The position numbers and the translations under genes are program-made. A DNA stretch of 64,000 bases. It comes from Erythroxylum novogranatense. Lineage: Eukaryota; Streptophyta; Magnoliopsida; Malpighiales; Erythroxylaceae. The notes under the pieces are model-generated. The model had not been told where the DNA came from, did no database searches, and was given only the letters and a program-made list of their open reading frames with translations. The first letter of the stretch is position 1, and every line of letters begins with the position of its first letter. Below are positions 24,577 to 36,500 of this stretch, piece by piece. The stretch covers positions 13,199,225 to 13,263,224 of the forward strand of contig CM057226.1 in assembly GCA_029891385.1 (NCBI GenBank), read 5' to 3'.

Positions 24577-25349
24577 ACACAATATAATGTGGTAATATAA
24601 AAGAAAAGGAGAGAGAGAGAAGATGGACGCATTCGATTTATACTGGTTCGACTTACAACTTAAACCTACGTCCAATTCCTATGTATCCAATTTGAGTGTT
24701 TCACAGTAAAATCAAGTAATAATTTGACAAGCTTCTTCAAACTCACAAATACATATTTTTCAAGGTTTTCTAACCTTCCATACTCTAAGTGTATAATGAA
24801 TTTCTAAAGGCTCACAAAAAAATATAAAATCAAAAGTAAGGCCTCAAATAATAATTTCTCTCTTGATAAAGTGATTTTTGATTTCACTTTTTAAAGCACA
24901 ATAAAAATGATATAAATCTAAAAAATATAGATGATATGTTCGCTTTTTCATAAGTGTTGTTGCTCTTTTATAAATAGTCAATTTCTTCAACTAGCCGATA
25001 CTTCATCTAACATCCTTAGTCAACTGGATAAATTTAAATCTGAATAACTTCAATGTCTTCTTTACCAAAAATCTTTCAGTAATCACGGAGCTAATATATG
25101 ACCTTTATAATTTGTAGAATCTATTCAGATAAACTATTTCTAATAAGGTAAGTTCATAACAAAGGTTGCTGCAAGAAAGAAACTATATTTCTTATTATTT
25201 TATTTCCTTTTAAAATTAATACCGTTAATTATACAAAAAATAAATTTAATTTAAATTTTAAAATACTATACAGTTATCATCAAAATTGTTAATCATAATA
25301 CACGTTAAGACTTCTCACTTAAAAGCATGTACTTGGAAGATGACACTAC
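24577..25349. other. AT-rich flank with an LTR-like fragment
   Basis: Near 24635-24670 the sequence TTTATACTGGTTCGACTT followed by CCTACGTCC resembles the GGTTCG...CCTACGTC stretch near 33258-33284 in the copia-type solo LTR. This may be the remains of a similar LTR. The rest is AT-rich with nothing recognised. The 3' untranslated region of the CslE gene probably lies toward 25349-25555. Confidence 0.35.
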
Positions 25350-25555
25350 CTATAATAGCTTACAGTACCCACTTGTCCAATGGTCATTGTAAAGTCTAAT
25401 AACACTCGAATATATTAATGAATGTCTAAAAATATTTCTAGATTGGAAATTATAGTCTACAAATATTACTATTATTCCGTGTGTTTCAAAATCTTGCTGA
25501 CAAAGATGTAAGAACTCATTTCTTTCGCGGAATCTGGAATCTGGAACCTGCCATT

Positions 25556-27609
25556 TTAGAACACAGCCATGGAATAGATAAGTAGCGCAAAAACAACAGA
25601 CTTGCATGTTACTGAGGTCGGCATCCTTCCTTTGTCCTCTCGAAAGAAAAGTGCTTCGTAAACAGGCATGTTGATGATAACCAAGAGTCCGCAAAGAATA
25701 ATCTGCACTGCAAATTCATCTAAAATCTTAGTTTGACTGAAGACTATCAGCTTCATTACTCCAAGAAAACAGAACATATTGAACAACGCAAGTGTCACAA
25801 TAATGTTGAACACGGGCGATTGAGAGCCAAACTCCATGACCTCTTGCTCGTATCTTTTCGAAACATCTTCGTCAACCACTTTTGCAGTAATGGCAAAAGC
25901 AGACTTCGTAAATCCCAATAACCTGAGAATATTGTCAGCTGAGGCAAAGAAATAGGAAGTTGTCCGCTTGAAAAGCCAAATCCTTTGGTCATTCCACCAA
26001 CCATGAAATGTGCCACCGCACCAAACAAATTCTCCAAGGCCGTAGATGCGGTTGGACAGCATTGCATATGCAAATGGTTGGAACCATGGATTTGATGCCT
26101 GATGTTGCAAGACATTTGTTATTACCAACTTGCTTATTATCTAGAGCTATTCCACCATAAAGAACGTTTTATACCTGTGGAAATAAAGAGATTCCTCGAA
26201 GCAGGCAAATGGATGGCACAGAAACGTAGTACAAAGTAGCCAAGGAGTTTGCAGCCCATAGCAAGTAAGTACAGTATGAAACTTGAAGTTTGAAGGGTAT
26301 CCTTCTAAGTCCATGAAGGAAAGGACAGTATTTGGAGAGGAAGATATGAAGATTGCCTTCAGCTAGCCCATCGCTTATGTTGGACAAGTGACTGCAATAG
26401 TGTTGTAGGAGCCACTCCCAAGAAAGCTTTTCTTTCAGGACTATAGTTTATAGACCTCCAACCTCTACATTGAATGCATAACCCTGTCATTACATCCTCT
26501 GTTGAATATCCATACTTCAAGCCCATCTGTGAATTTGAGAATTCAAACCATTATCTCTGCTACTCACCAGGTACGTGAATGTGAAATAGAGATAAGAAAG
26601 ATACCTCTTTTCCCCATTCAGTGTCATTTTCATACGAGCAACTAGCGAGGACTTTTGATACTTCTTCCAGTTTCTTGCTGCTGACTTCAGCTGTTTTCTC
26701 ATCCACCTTCTTCAAGTCTACCTTATATCCCTTGCTATACTGCTTTCCACAAAGAGCCTCTCGCCTGTGAAAGCATCCTGTACCAAAATAAGGAGCACCC
26801 CCATTTGCATCTAGTCCTGCTATCTCCACCTTAACAAGTAGAGTCACAGAAGTGAGAATCATTATTAAGTGTGATCTTTTCGCTAGTTGACTATTTTTTT
26901 TAATGTGTTAAGGATACAACACGAGAGAAGATTCACAAGTACCTCGGCAATGACGTGGAGGGAATTGCCATACAAATCGTTCTTGGTGATGTTCTCAAAG
27001 GCCTGTGGAGACTGTACATAGCCAATCTCATGACCCTTCTCATCATCCATGAAAAAGCACAATGCATTTCTTATTGAGTTGGCATTGTTTGAGTACATGT
27101 CGCAGTCCACGTTAAGAATAATAGGATTGTTACTGACACTCGAAGACACCCGTATCTACCCGTAAAACAGCGTAGAATCTTTACCATATGTACATAAGTT
27201 ATAAACCAGAGTTCATATTTTCAGGAAAGCAAGATCTTTATAGTTCATACCAGTGAATTCATAGCTCCAGCTTTAAAATGGTGAGGATATTGGGGTCTCT
27301 TTTCACGTGCCAAGTATACAAAAGTTGGCAAAGTTTGTCCTTCACTATCCACAAACTTGGGGTCTCTTCCATCTATTAGTATCTGCAGATCATTAAGCAT
27401 TGCTTAGGAAGAAATTATGCAGATTAAATGCATGTGGGTTTGGAGTAGGTTGATGAAAAGTGAAGTACTTCGAGGATGGTTTGGTGATCTCGACGGCTTG
27501 AAACGAAGTCCCAATCGCGAAATTCTTTGTGTTCTTTGCGAATTTCATCAGACACCTTGCCTAGCTTTGAGGTAGATTCAATCCGGTTCTTCATGTCCAT
27601 GTATACTTC
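25556..27609 (-). CDS. Cellulose synthase-like protein E type, exons 3-8 (frameshift in exon 7)
   Basis: Glycosyltransferase family 2, Golgi-type plant Csl protein; the CslE product is not firmly established. Exons on the minus strand: 27609-27469, 27382-27251, 27155-26943, 26829-26605, 26526-26175 and 26098-25556, all with GT-AG introns and all in phase 0. Visible motifs are [10 protein letters not shown] and RVSSSVSNN leading to [10 protein letters not shown] (second catalytic Asp pair, residues about 306-308), [30 protein letters not shown] (TED, about 444-446) and QHKRW (QxxRW, 484-488). Membrane helices follow in exons 7-8, and the protein ends [10 protein letters not shown]. Exon 7 is 352 bp instead of the 348 that would keep phase: four extra bases at 26361-26367 (GCTAGCT on the minus strand) give a stop two codons after QxxRW. 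With the upstream exons the expected protein is about 731 residues, the normal Csl size. It may be a recent pseudogene or an assembly error. Confidence 0.93.
26361..26367 (-). other. 4-bp insertion frameshift in CslE exon 7
   Basis: On the minus strand the coding sequence runs CGATGGGCTAGCTGAAGG, where family context expects W-A-E-G-N (CGATGGGCTGAAGG). The four surplus bases create TGA. Everything before and after is otherwise in frame. Confidence 0.85.
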
Positions 27610-29031
27610 CTGAATAAGATGTGTACATCACCTTTAGGGACACGCAGGTCAAACGCAGAATTAGCTATAAATAAGATGAGTATTTGTTGATTTGTCTATT
27701 TGAAATTTTATTTTATTATTTAATTATGTTGTTTTCATATCTCTTTTTTATTTTATTTTAAATGACTAGTACTTGATTTAAATACCTTTATTTTCGTTAA
27801 GATATATCATATATCTGATAGAATAATTTTAATTGTAAAATAGATAATTGATTTATAAAATAAATTTAAATAGAGATTAATTTAAATTAAATTTTTATAG
27901 AATTTAAATATTAAAAATTATAGAAAATTATTCAAACGAAAATATGGCATATTTATAGTTAAATTTTTTATACTTAAATATGTAACATCTGTAGAAGATT
28001 ATTGACGATAAAACCTAACTTAAAGCATCTCTTAAAGTGAATATGTTTTGTGATATAGTATTTAACGACCTTCAAATGAAGTTAAATTCCAATTGAAATT
28101 GCAAAAAAAAAAAAGAAATGTAGCATTAATAGAAATTCTTTAGTTCTTGGTGAGCTTGAAATTTATTAAGTAAAGACAACAAATTATAAAGTGCCTAAGC
28201 TTTTAGGATTTAGTATCAAAATTTTAAAATTTTTAATTAAGTGATCCACCTTTGATGATTTTAACAATTCAGTTCTAAATTGATGGGACTCATTTGAATA
28301 AAATAGGTAAAAGATTATAGACTAGGTAGATGAGAATAAAATCTTTCTTATTTTTAAGTTGGATTTTAAAAATTGAAAAAAAACAAGAATTAACACTATT
28401 CATATAACTATAGATATTAAGATTAATTAATATGAAAACCAATAATTTCAAGATAAATAAGGAAAGAATTCTAATAATTAGAATATGTAAGACTAAGGTG
28501 ATTCAATAAATATGTTGACGGCTATATTATTATTATTATTATCATTAATGTTTTATTTTGGTTATTAAAGAAAATAAATAAAATTATTCAAGTATATGAA
28601 TCATTTGAGCCAGAAGACATGTTATAGAGTAAAGTAAAACATTAAGTAAATTCTGAAGTCAAAAGGAAGGAATAAAGAAAAGCTATGGAATTCAAGATTA
28701 TATAAACAAAGAACAAGTCCGTTACATCAAGATTAAGAAATATTTAAAACTTGTCAATGTTGGTCTTGTTACTCATACCTCCTCTTGTTACACTTCTACC
28801 AGTACCGACTAGTATTTAAACTCAGTACAACCTACCATTTATTTCATAATGGTTTTGGTTCAGTACAGTACGTACCGGTATTCATATCACTGTTAGTATC
28901 TGCTTCTCATGATACCATGGATGGTCAGTAATATTGTATGATCTTTGTTAATGACTTTTCTAGATATGCATAGATTTATCTCTTGCATTATAGGCTATTT
29001 TCTATCTATTCTCACCTTGAGACCATATTCA

Positions 29032-29590
29032 TGTTACTTTGGTAGCTCAATTTCTATCCCATATTGGGAAGAAATGAGAATGGGAGGAGATTGTTAAGTT
29101 ATAAAAGAACTCCTCCCCTTCCTATTATCATCCATCACAAAATTTGATAAATACTAAAAATTTGTACACATCAAATTTAGTATTCTATTCTTAATAAGAG
29201 CATGCTACCTTAGGTGGTGCTCGAAGAGTAGGCACAATTGGCCGAACTCCGTTATTAAGTTTCGAGTGTGTTCTTTCCTTATCTCTTTTACTTATTCCAT
29301 ATTTATAGTATTCAATATTATTTGTCGAGTACATTTGTAGTGTTGTGTTCAATTTATTTGTGCATGGACACGGGTTAAGTTGTGATAAATATACCATGCA
29401 CGTAATTTCTGTCTAGATGTCGGGTTTTAAGTGAGATCGTTTGTGACCCCTCCGCCCTTTCCTAGGATTTTACTTGGAATGGTAATATTGTCTTAAGAGT
29501 CCGTTTGACGGTCTTTCCTGAGTATTACCGAATCGGTTCACTTCACTATTTGTTTACCTTAGAGGAAAAAATTACCCGATTTTTCCAACA
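29032..29590 (+). repeat. 5' LTR of copia-2
   Basis: 559 bp, TG...CA, followed after 2 bp by the initiator-Met PBS TGGTATCAGAGCC. Confidence 0.9.
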
Positions 29591-29661
29591 AGTGGTATCA
29601 GAGCCGAAGGTTCATCCTTTAGTTTGTTTGTAATATTGAATACTATTATTTGAGTCTATAA

Positions 29662-32600
29662 TGACGTCTGTAAATTCATCAACAACTAGGGACATAACAA
29701 ATATGACACAAGCGACATCGACTTCCTTATCTACATGGCAGAGGATTCCAATGTCAAGTATGAAGTTGGGATGTGGCAAGGTGAGGTTTTGGATTCTCTT
29801 TTCCAACAAGGCCTTGACATAGCTATTGAAAAAAAGAAACCAGAATATGTAGAAAATAAGGATTAGAGTATCATAAATCGGTTGGCATATGGGACAATTC
29901 GATCATGTTTGTCTAGAGAGCAGAAGTATGCTTTAAAAAATGAGACTTCTGCGCAGAAATTGTGGAAGGCATTGGAGGACAAATTGATGAGAAAAAGTTT
30001 TCAGAATAAGCTCCTTATGAAGAAAAGGTTGTTCCGATTTGAATACCAACAAGAAGATCAAGCATTTGTGGCAAGAGGTCGTCAGTAGAGCTGGTCGAAG
30101 GGGAGAAGAGGAAGATCCAAATCAAAAAGCAGAGTTGCCAAAGATGAGTGTGCTTTCTGTCATGAGAAAGGGCACTGGAAGAAAGATTGTCCAAAGTTGA
30201 AAAAGAAAAGGAAGGCTCCGCAAGATGCAAATGTTGCAGAATGTAAAAGTGATGTAGAATCAAATGTCTCTTTGGTGGTATCACCCTCAACATTCCATTC
30301 AGACGAGTGGATTCTGGATTCAGGTTGCATCTATCATATGTCTCCCATCTGGGAGTGGTTATTTGATTTTGAAGAAATTAATGGTGGAGTTGTTTACATG
30401 GGTAATGACAATCTATGTAAAACAGCTGGGATAGGTTCAATCAAGCTGATGAATCATGATGGATCCACTAGAATTTTGAGGGATGTGCGGTATGTGTCGA
30501 AATTGCAAAATAATATCATCTCTTTGGGGACCTTAGAATCAAAAGGCCTAGTTGTGATGATGCGAGATGGAATTCTTAAGGCAACTTCTAGAGCACTTGT
30601 AATGTTAAAAGGCCTAAGAAAAAATAATTTATATTACTACCAAGGTGGTATAGTTGTTGGGACAGTAGCGGCAGCAACTTCTAGTAGTAAGAAGGATGCA
30701 GAGGCTACAAAGTTGTGGCATATGCGTTTGGGACATGCTGGTGAAAAATCCTTGCAAATTCTTGCCAAGCAAGGATTATTAAAAGGTACGAAGACTTGCA
30801 AATTAGAATTTTGTGAGCATTATGTTTTGGGAAAACAACGAAGAGTGAAATTTGGCACTGCTATCCATAATACACCAAGGGAATTTTGGATTATGTGCAC
30901 TCAGATGTGTGGGGACCTACTAAGATACCATCACTTGGAGGTAGGCCTTATTTTGTCACTTTTGTTGATGATTTTTCTAGAAGAGTGTGGGTGTTTACTA
31001 TGAAGAACAAAGATGACATACTTGGGGTTTTCCTTAGATGGAAAGCTCAGGTTGAAAACCAAACGGGAAGAAAGATCAAAGTTCTCCGAACATACAATGG
31101 TGGAGAATACAAGAGCGATCCTTTCTTGGACGTATGTCAAGAGTTTGGCATAGTTCGGTACTTTACAGTTAGAAAAAATCCACAACAAAATGGGATGTCG
31201 GAGCGTATGAACAGGACACTAGTGGATAAAATTCGTTATATGTTGTCTAAAGCTAAGTTAGACAGAAAGCTTTGGGCTGAGGCAGTGACATATGCTTAAC
31301 ATCTCATTAATCGTTTACCATCATCTGCAATTGGTGACAAGACTCCTTTAGAGGTATGGGCCAGGAAACCTGCAACAAATTACGATTCTTTGCATATTTT
31401 TGGTTCTACTGTATATTATCATGTGAATGAATCAAAGTTAGACCCACGAGTAAAGAAAGCTCTATTTATGGGTTTTAATGTTGGAGTTAAAGGATACCGT
31501 TTGTGGTGTCTAGAGTTAAAGAAGACAATTGTCAGCAGGGATGTTAGCTTTGATGAATCTGTCATATTAAATAAGGTAACTTCAGAAGGGGCTGATGGTA
31601 CTTCGTAGCAGGTGGAGTTTAAACAGACAGTGGTGAACCCAGTAAAAAGCACTACTAGCGACTCTCCTATGGCAGGAGAAGAGTCAGATGAGGAAGAGGT
31701 TCCGACCTAAGAACCTCCACAGCAATCAGACTCAATTGTCGCTAGAAGGACGAGACGAGAAATTCAAAAATTTGCTCGTTTTTCTGACATGGTAGCTTAT
31801 GCACTTCCAGTTGTTGATGATTTTCCATCTGCCTTTCTAAAAGCAATCTGAAGTTCAGAAAGTGGCAAATGGGCAGGTGCAATGGAAGAGAAAATACAAT
31901 CTCTTGAGAAGAACAAAACATGGAATTTGACACAACTACCGAAAGGAAAGAAGGAAATTGGATGCAAATGGATATTTGCAAAGAAAGAAGGATTTCCTAA
32001 CAAAGATGATATTCGCTACAAGGCAAGGTTGGTGGCTAAAGGCTACGCTCAGAAGGAAGGAATTGATTATAATGAGGTATTTTCTCCGATTGTTAAACAT
32101 TCTTTCATTAGAATTTTATTGCCCTTGGTAGCGCAATTGAAATTGAAGCTAGCTCAACTTGATGTGAAAATCGCATTCCTACATGGTGATTTGGAGGAGG
32201 AAATCTATATGTCTCAGCCAGATGGATTCAAAGTTGCTGGTAAAGAAAATTGGGTTTGTAAACTAAATAAATCGTTGTACGGATTAAAGCAATCACCGAA
32301 GCAATGGTACAAGCGATTTGACAAGTTTATGATGGGCCAGAAGTATACAAGAAGTAAATATGATCACTGTGTGTATTTGCACAGACTTCCAGATGATTCC
32401 TACATCCACTTACTCTTATATGTTGATGATATGCTAATAGCATCTAAGAGCCAAGATGAAATTAACAAAATGAAGGCTCAGTTGAATGAAGAGTTCGAGA
32501 TGAAGGATTTGGGAGAAGCCAAGAAGATTCTCAGTATGGAGATAAGCAAGGATAGACCAGGAAGCAAGCTTTGGCTGACTCAGAAGCAGTATTTGAAGAA

Positions 32601-33113
32601 AGTACCATAGCGTTTTGATATGAATAAAGATATAAAACCTGTAAGTACTCCGCTTGCTCCTCATCTGAAACTTAGTAACCAGTTATCTCCAAAGAAAGAT
32701 GAAGAACGAGAATATATGGTGAACGTCCCTCATGCTAATGCAGTAGGAAGCTTGATGTATGCAATGGTATGTACGAGGCCCAATATTTCACAGGCAGTTA
32801 GTGTTGTGAGCAGATATATGCATGATCCTGGCAAGGTTCATTGGCAAGTTGTGAAATGGATTCTACTGTATATTCAACATACCGTAAATGTTGGCTTATT
32901 ATTTGAGCGGGATAAATCACTTGATCAATACATAGTTGGATATTGTGATTTTGACTATGCAGGCGATTTCGATAAATGAAGATCTACAATTGGCTACTTA
33001 TTCACTTATGTTAAGACGCCAGTTAGTTGGAAGTCCACTTTACAATCAACAGTGGCTTTGTCTACAATAGAGGCAAAGTATATGGCAATTACAGAGGTTG
33101 TGAAGGAGGTGAT
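29662..33113 (+). pseudogene. copia-2 gag-pol polyprotein, broken
   Basis: Gag begins near ATG 29662 and is frameshifted early (LWQGEVLDSLFQQG-like sequence in mixed frames). The piece at 29882-30088 has AYGTIRSCLSREQKYAL. A zinc knuckle CAFCHEKGHWKKDC is at about 30147-30188. The protease-like WILDSGCIYHM is at about 30309, GAG-pre-integrase LWHMRLGHAGEKSL at about 30712, and the HHCC region ends at CEHYVLGKQRR. The integrase core lies at 30886-31299 (VHSDVWGPTK, FVDDFSR, QQNGMSERMNR). RT is at 31882-32610, with YVDD near 32418, and RNase H begins near 32925 and runs into the solo LTR. Gag appears to lack about 100 residues between FRFEYQQ and ARGRQ. In-frame stops occur at 30085, 31297, 31606, 31708, 31849, 32608 and 32977. 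Confidence 0.88.
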
Positions 33114-34378
33114 TGTAAACGATCTAGAAGGGGGTTGAATAGATCTTTAAAACTTTTCGTAAAGTTCTACAATAAAATTAGAAGTTAATTCACACAATAA
33201 TAAATTAAACAAATTTAGATGCAGAGAATAAGGAAGAAGAGCAAACACTGTTTTTATAGAGGTTCGATGCTAAGACCTACGTCTTCTACCTAAGCTCACA
33301 CTTAGGATTTAGCAAACCACTTTACTACACACTTTTTAGTTTAGTGTGAACTCTTACAACACCATTTGATTTCCGGCTCAAGCTACCTTTACAACTGATT
33401 TGTTTTTCGGCATAAATCTTACCAACACCACTTGATTTCCAGCTCAAGCTACCTTTACAATTGATTTGTATTCCGGCACAAATCCTACCTCACAAGTGAT
33501 TCTCCTCTAATCACTCAACTCACAATAATCACAATGATAGTAAATCGAAATGCTAACTCTCAATACAGATGAATGGAATTAAGACCAAGCTAAGAGTAGT
33601 ATGAGAACAAATTCTTGGAACTATAGTAGTATATTTTGATTTTTACGTTCCTACCATTTCCCTTGATGTTTCTCTATTTATTTGCAGGCTCTAAGATGAT
33701 TGTAGCCGTTGGAGATGTCCACTAGTCGTTGTTTGATATTTCCTAGTCGTTCCTTGATTTCCTTCTTTCCATTTGTGACTAATTGACTTTGTCAGAATCA
33801 GTTTGTTGTACTCGTAAGTCAACTTGTTGTGGTGTGTAAATCGACTTGTAACAACGATTTTCGTAAAACTTTATCTCCGCTCTTTTATAAATCGACTTGT
33901 GCAGTGTAAGTCGACTTGTAACTTTCGATAAGTCGACTTATAGTCTATTAGTTGACTTGTGTTGTTCTCAACTTGACAGATCTTGATATATTAGTCGACT
34001 TATGATTTACTAGTCGACTTATGTTGGCTTCAACGGTTATATTGCAGAAAATCTTGATCTTTAATGTTGGGATACATATCTTTGAAGATCTTTATCCATA
34101 ATCTTCATCCTTGAATATCTCTAGCACATTTAAGGAAATTTCCATCTTGATTCCACAATGATTAATCTCTTGCCCATCAAAGATTAATGCTTTAAGGAAA
34201 TTTCTATCTTGATTCCACAATGATTAATCTCTTGCCCATCAAGGATTAATGTAGTCTTGATGTATTTGAATCTAAATCACCTGAAATAATTTCTTAACTA
34301 ATTCTATACATTTTATTATTATCAAAACACAAGTGGGATTTAATTTGTCAACCACCATTGGTCCAACAGCGATTTGGC
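33114..34378 (+). mobile_element. Copia-type solo LTR inserted in copia-2 RNase H
   Basis: Removing this segment restores the RNase H motif (EVVKE then AIWL*GLLKDLGV). It starts TGTAAACGATC and ends TTGGTCCAACA. The flanking 5-mers GTGAT (33109-33113) and GCGAT (34379-34383) form a target duplication with one C-to-T change. The 5' part GAAGGGGGTTGAATAGATC and the GGTTCG...CCTACGTC block are typical of long plant copia LTRs (SIRE/Maximus-like by resemblance only). No PBS, PPT or coding is present. Confidence 0.8.
33816..34022. repeat. Palindrome island in the copia-type solo LTR (AAGTCGACTT type)
   Basis: Eight units close to WAGTCGACTTRT start near 33816, 33838, 33889, 33908, 33930, 33949, 33992 and 34011. 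The core AAGTCGACTT is a perfect palindrome. Neighbour spacing is 19-22 bp, or about twice that. Confidence 0.88.
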
Positions 34379-34656
34379 TTTAGGGATTGCTAAAAGACTT
34401 AGGAGTTGGTCAAAAACAACTTGCGGTGTATTGTGATAGTCAAAGTGCTATTCACTTAAAAAAGAACCAGTTTTTTCATGCAAGGACGAAGCATATTGAC
34501 GTTCGCTATCACTTTATGCGGGAGATTCTCAAAGAAGAGGAGATACTTCTCCAAAAGATACGAACTACAGAGAATCCTACAGATATGATGACCAAGGTGG
34601 TAACAAAAGCTAAGTTTAAACATTGTTTAGACTTAGTCAATATCTTACACTTTTGA
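34379..34656 (+). pseudogene. End of copia-2 RNase H
   Basis: Continues the RNase H after the solo LTR: KDLGVGQKQLAVYCDSQSAI, then FFHARTKHIDVRYHFMRE and PTDMMTKVV, the normal end of a copia polyprotein, stopping at 34654-34656. One stop (TAG at 34382-34384 in this frame) precedes it. Confidence 0.88.
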
Positions 34657-34776
34657 GTTGGCGCCTGAAGGCGCAAATTGGAAGCACTACAAAGGCTATT
34701 TGGCTGTTTTGTTTGATTGGGAAGATGAATTATGATTACATTTGGTGGGACTCGAAATTGTGCTAAGGTGGAAATG

Positions 34777-35355
34777 TGTTACTTTGGTGGCTCAATTTCT
34801 ATCCCATACTGGGAAGAAATAAGAATGGCAGGAGTTTGTTAAGTTATAAAAGAACTCCTCCCCCTTCTATTCTCATTCATCCCAAAATTTGATAAATACT
34901 CAAAATTTGTACACATATCAAATTTAGTATTCTATTCTTAATAAGAGCAGATTGTCTTAAGTGATGCTCGAAGAGTAGACACAATTGGCCGAACTCTGTT
35001 ACCAATTTTCGGGTGTGTCCTTTCTTTATCTCTTTTATTTATTTCGCATTTATAGTATTCAATATTATTTGTCGGGTATATTTGTAGTGTTGTGTTCAAT
35101 TTATTTGGGTGTATTTACTGTTTGTGTATACACACGGGTTAGGTTGTGATAAATACACCGTGCACGTAATTTCTGTCTAAGAGGTTGAGTTTTAAGTGGG
35201 ACCGTTTGTGACCCCTCTATCATTTCCTGGGATTTTACGTGGAATGATAATATTGTCTTAGGAGTCCGTTTGATGGTCTTTCCTGGGTATTATCGAATCG
35301 GTTCATTTCACTATTTGTTTACTTTAGAGGGAAAAATTACCTGATTTTCCTAGCA
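34777..35355 (+). repeat. 3' LTR of copia-2
   Basis: 579 bp, matching 29032-29590; preceded by the short purine tract AAGGTGGAAA (34765-34774). Confidence 0.9.
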
Positions 35356-36348
35356 ATTCAAGCATAGTTTTCTCATAAAATCTAGATATTATGCACTAAT
35401 AATGTTACGTAATAAAAATATAGATCTTACACTCATTTTCTTGATTAGTAAGGAGTTATTATTCAAAGATCTTATCTAGGTAGCTCTCCCTAGAATGGTA
35501 GTGTTGAATGAAAATATAAATACATTTTTTATATATAATTTGAGTTTTTATCCTCTCTTATTCTTCCTTAGAAACCTTTTAAGGAGAAGTTGTTCTTGTC
35601 TATACCATCAATCATATTGCTACTCTAGTTATAGATAACATCTTTATTTGTAAACACTTATATAATCACGCTCTTAACTACCACACTTTCAAAGTCCTTA
35701 AAATTGCTTGTTTTATTCTTCTCCAATTATATGATATAGCAAATTAGAATCATGAGCACAACTGTACTGCTTCCTACGGTATGAGATAGAGCACAAAGGG
35801 TATAAGAGTTGGAATCTTTTGTCCCAAAGACTTTATTGTCTCACAATATGTGATCTTATAAGTGCATAAGATGTATTTAACTATTTCAAATTTTCGAGTC
35901 AATGAAAATTCTTATTAGTTCTTCTCTGATTCCATCATACTTGTTCTCCTGATATTTCTCTTACAAGTTCACTTTCTAATGTCTTAACAGTTAGATGCAA
36001 CCATGCTTGTTCCCTTTGCTTCGCCATCAGAGGATTCATTACCTCCTCCAAATTATCCTTCTATATCTAATCAATCATCTAAGCTTCCTAGTCCTCAACC
36101 TATTTCTTGATACACCAATTAAGTAAGTGACTCTTCTGTCTGACTTTGAGATTTTCATTATTCTTTTACTATTTTCTCTCTACATGAACCTTACACTTAT
36201 TGTGAGGCAAACTTTAAACCTTTATGGAAGAAAGCAATAGCAAAATAACTACATGTATTTACTAGCACTAATACATACATGGTTAATTCACCTCTAGAAA
36301 AATCCATTATTAGTTGCAAATGGGTCTATAAAAATAAGAATTGAGATG

Positions 36349-36500
36349 ATGTATCATTTGAGTGATATAAAGTCCAACTGGTTGCTAAAAGAATTAACTA
36401 GGAGTAAGTTATTCATTATGTGGATGTATCATTTCAGTGATATAAAGTCCAACTGGTTGCTAAAGGAATTAACTAGGAGTATGTTATTGATTATGTGGAG
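36349..36500 (+). repeat. Tandem duplication of about 75 bp inside copia-4 RT
   Basis: GTATCATTTGAGTGATATAA through AACTAGGAGTAAGTTATTCA is repeated immediately downstream (GTATCATTTCAGTGATATAA onward), with a few substitutions. Confidence 0.85.

Larger units (their letters stand above)
29032..35355 (+). mobile_element. Ty1/copia element copia-2 (TNT1/Tork-like), complete with LTRs but dead
   Basis: LTRs at 29032-29590 and 34777-35355 both start TGTTACTTTGG. They end CCAACA and CTAGCA respectively. The target duplication is ATTCA (29027-29031 and 35356-35360), and TGGTATCAGAGCC at 29593 is the PBS. The LTRs differ at about 5 of the first 64 positions, so the insertion is not recent. It sits within the integrase of copia-4 and is itself interrupted by a solo LTR at 33114-34378. 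It runs antisense to the CslE gene. Confidence 0.93.

Noticed and set aside
25350..25694. 114-codon ORF overlapping the CslE last exon
   Set aside because: It is another frame of the same exon and its 3' flank; the CslE frame explains the sequence.
26169..26387. Separate small gene starting [11 protein letters not shown]
   Set aside because: It is CslE exon 7 read in the frame restored by the 4-bp insertion, not an independent start.
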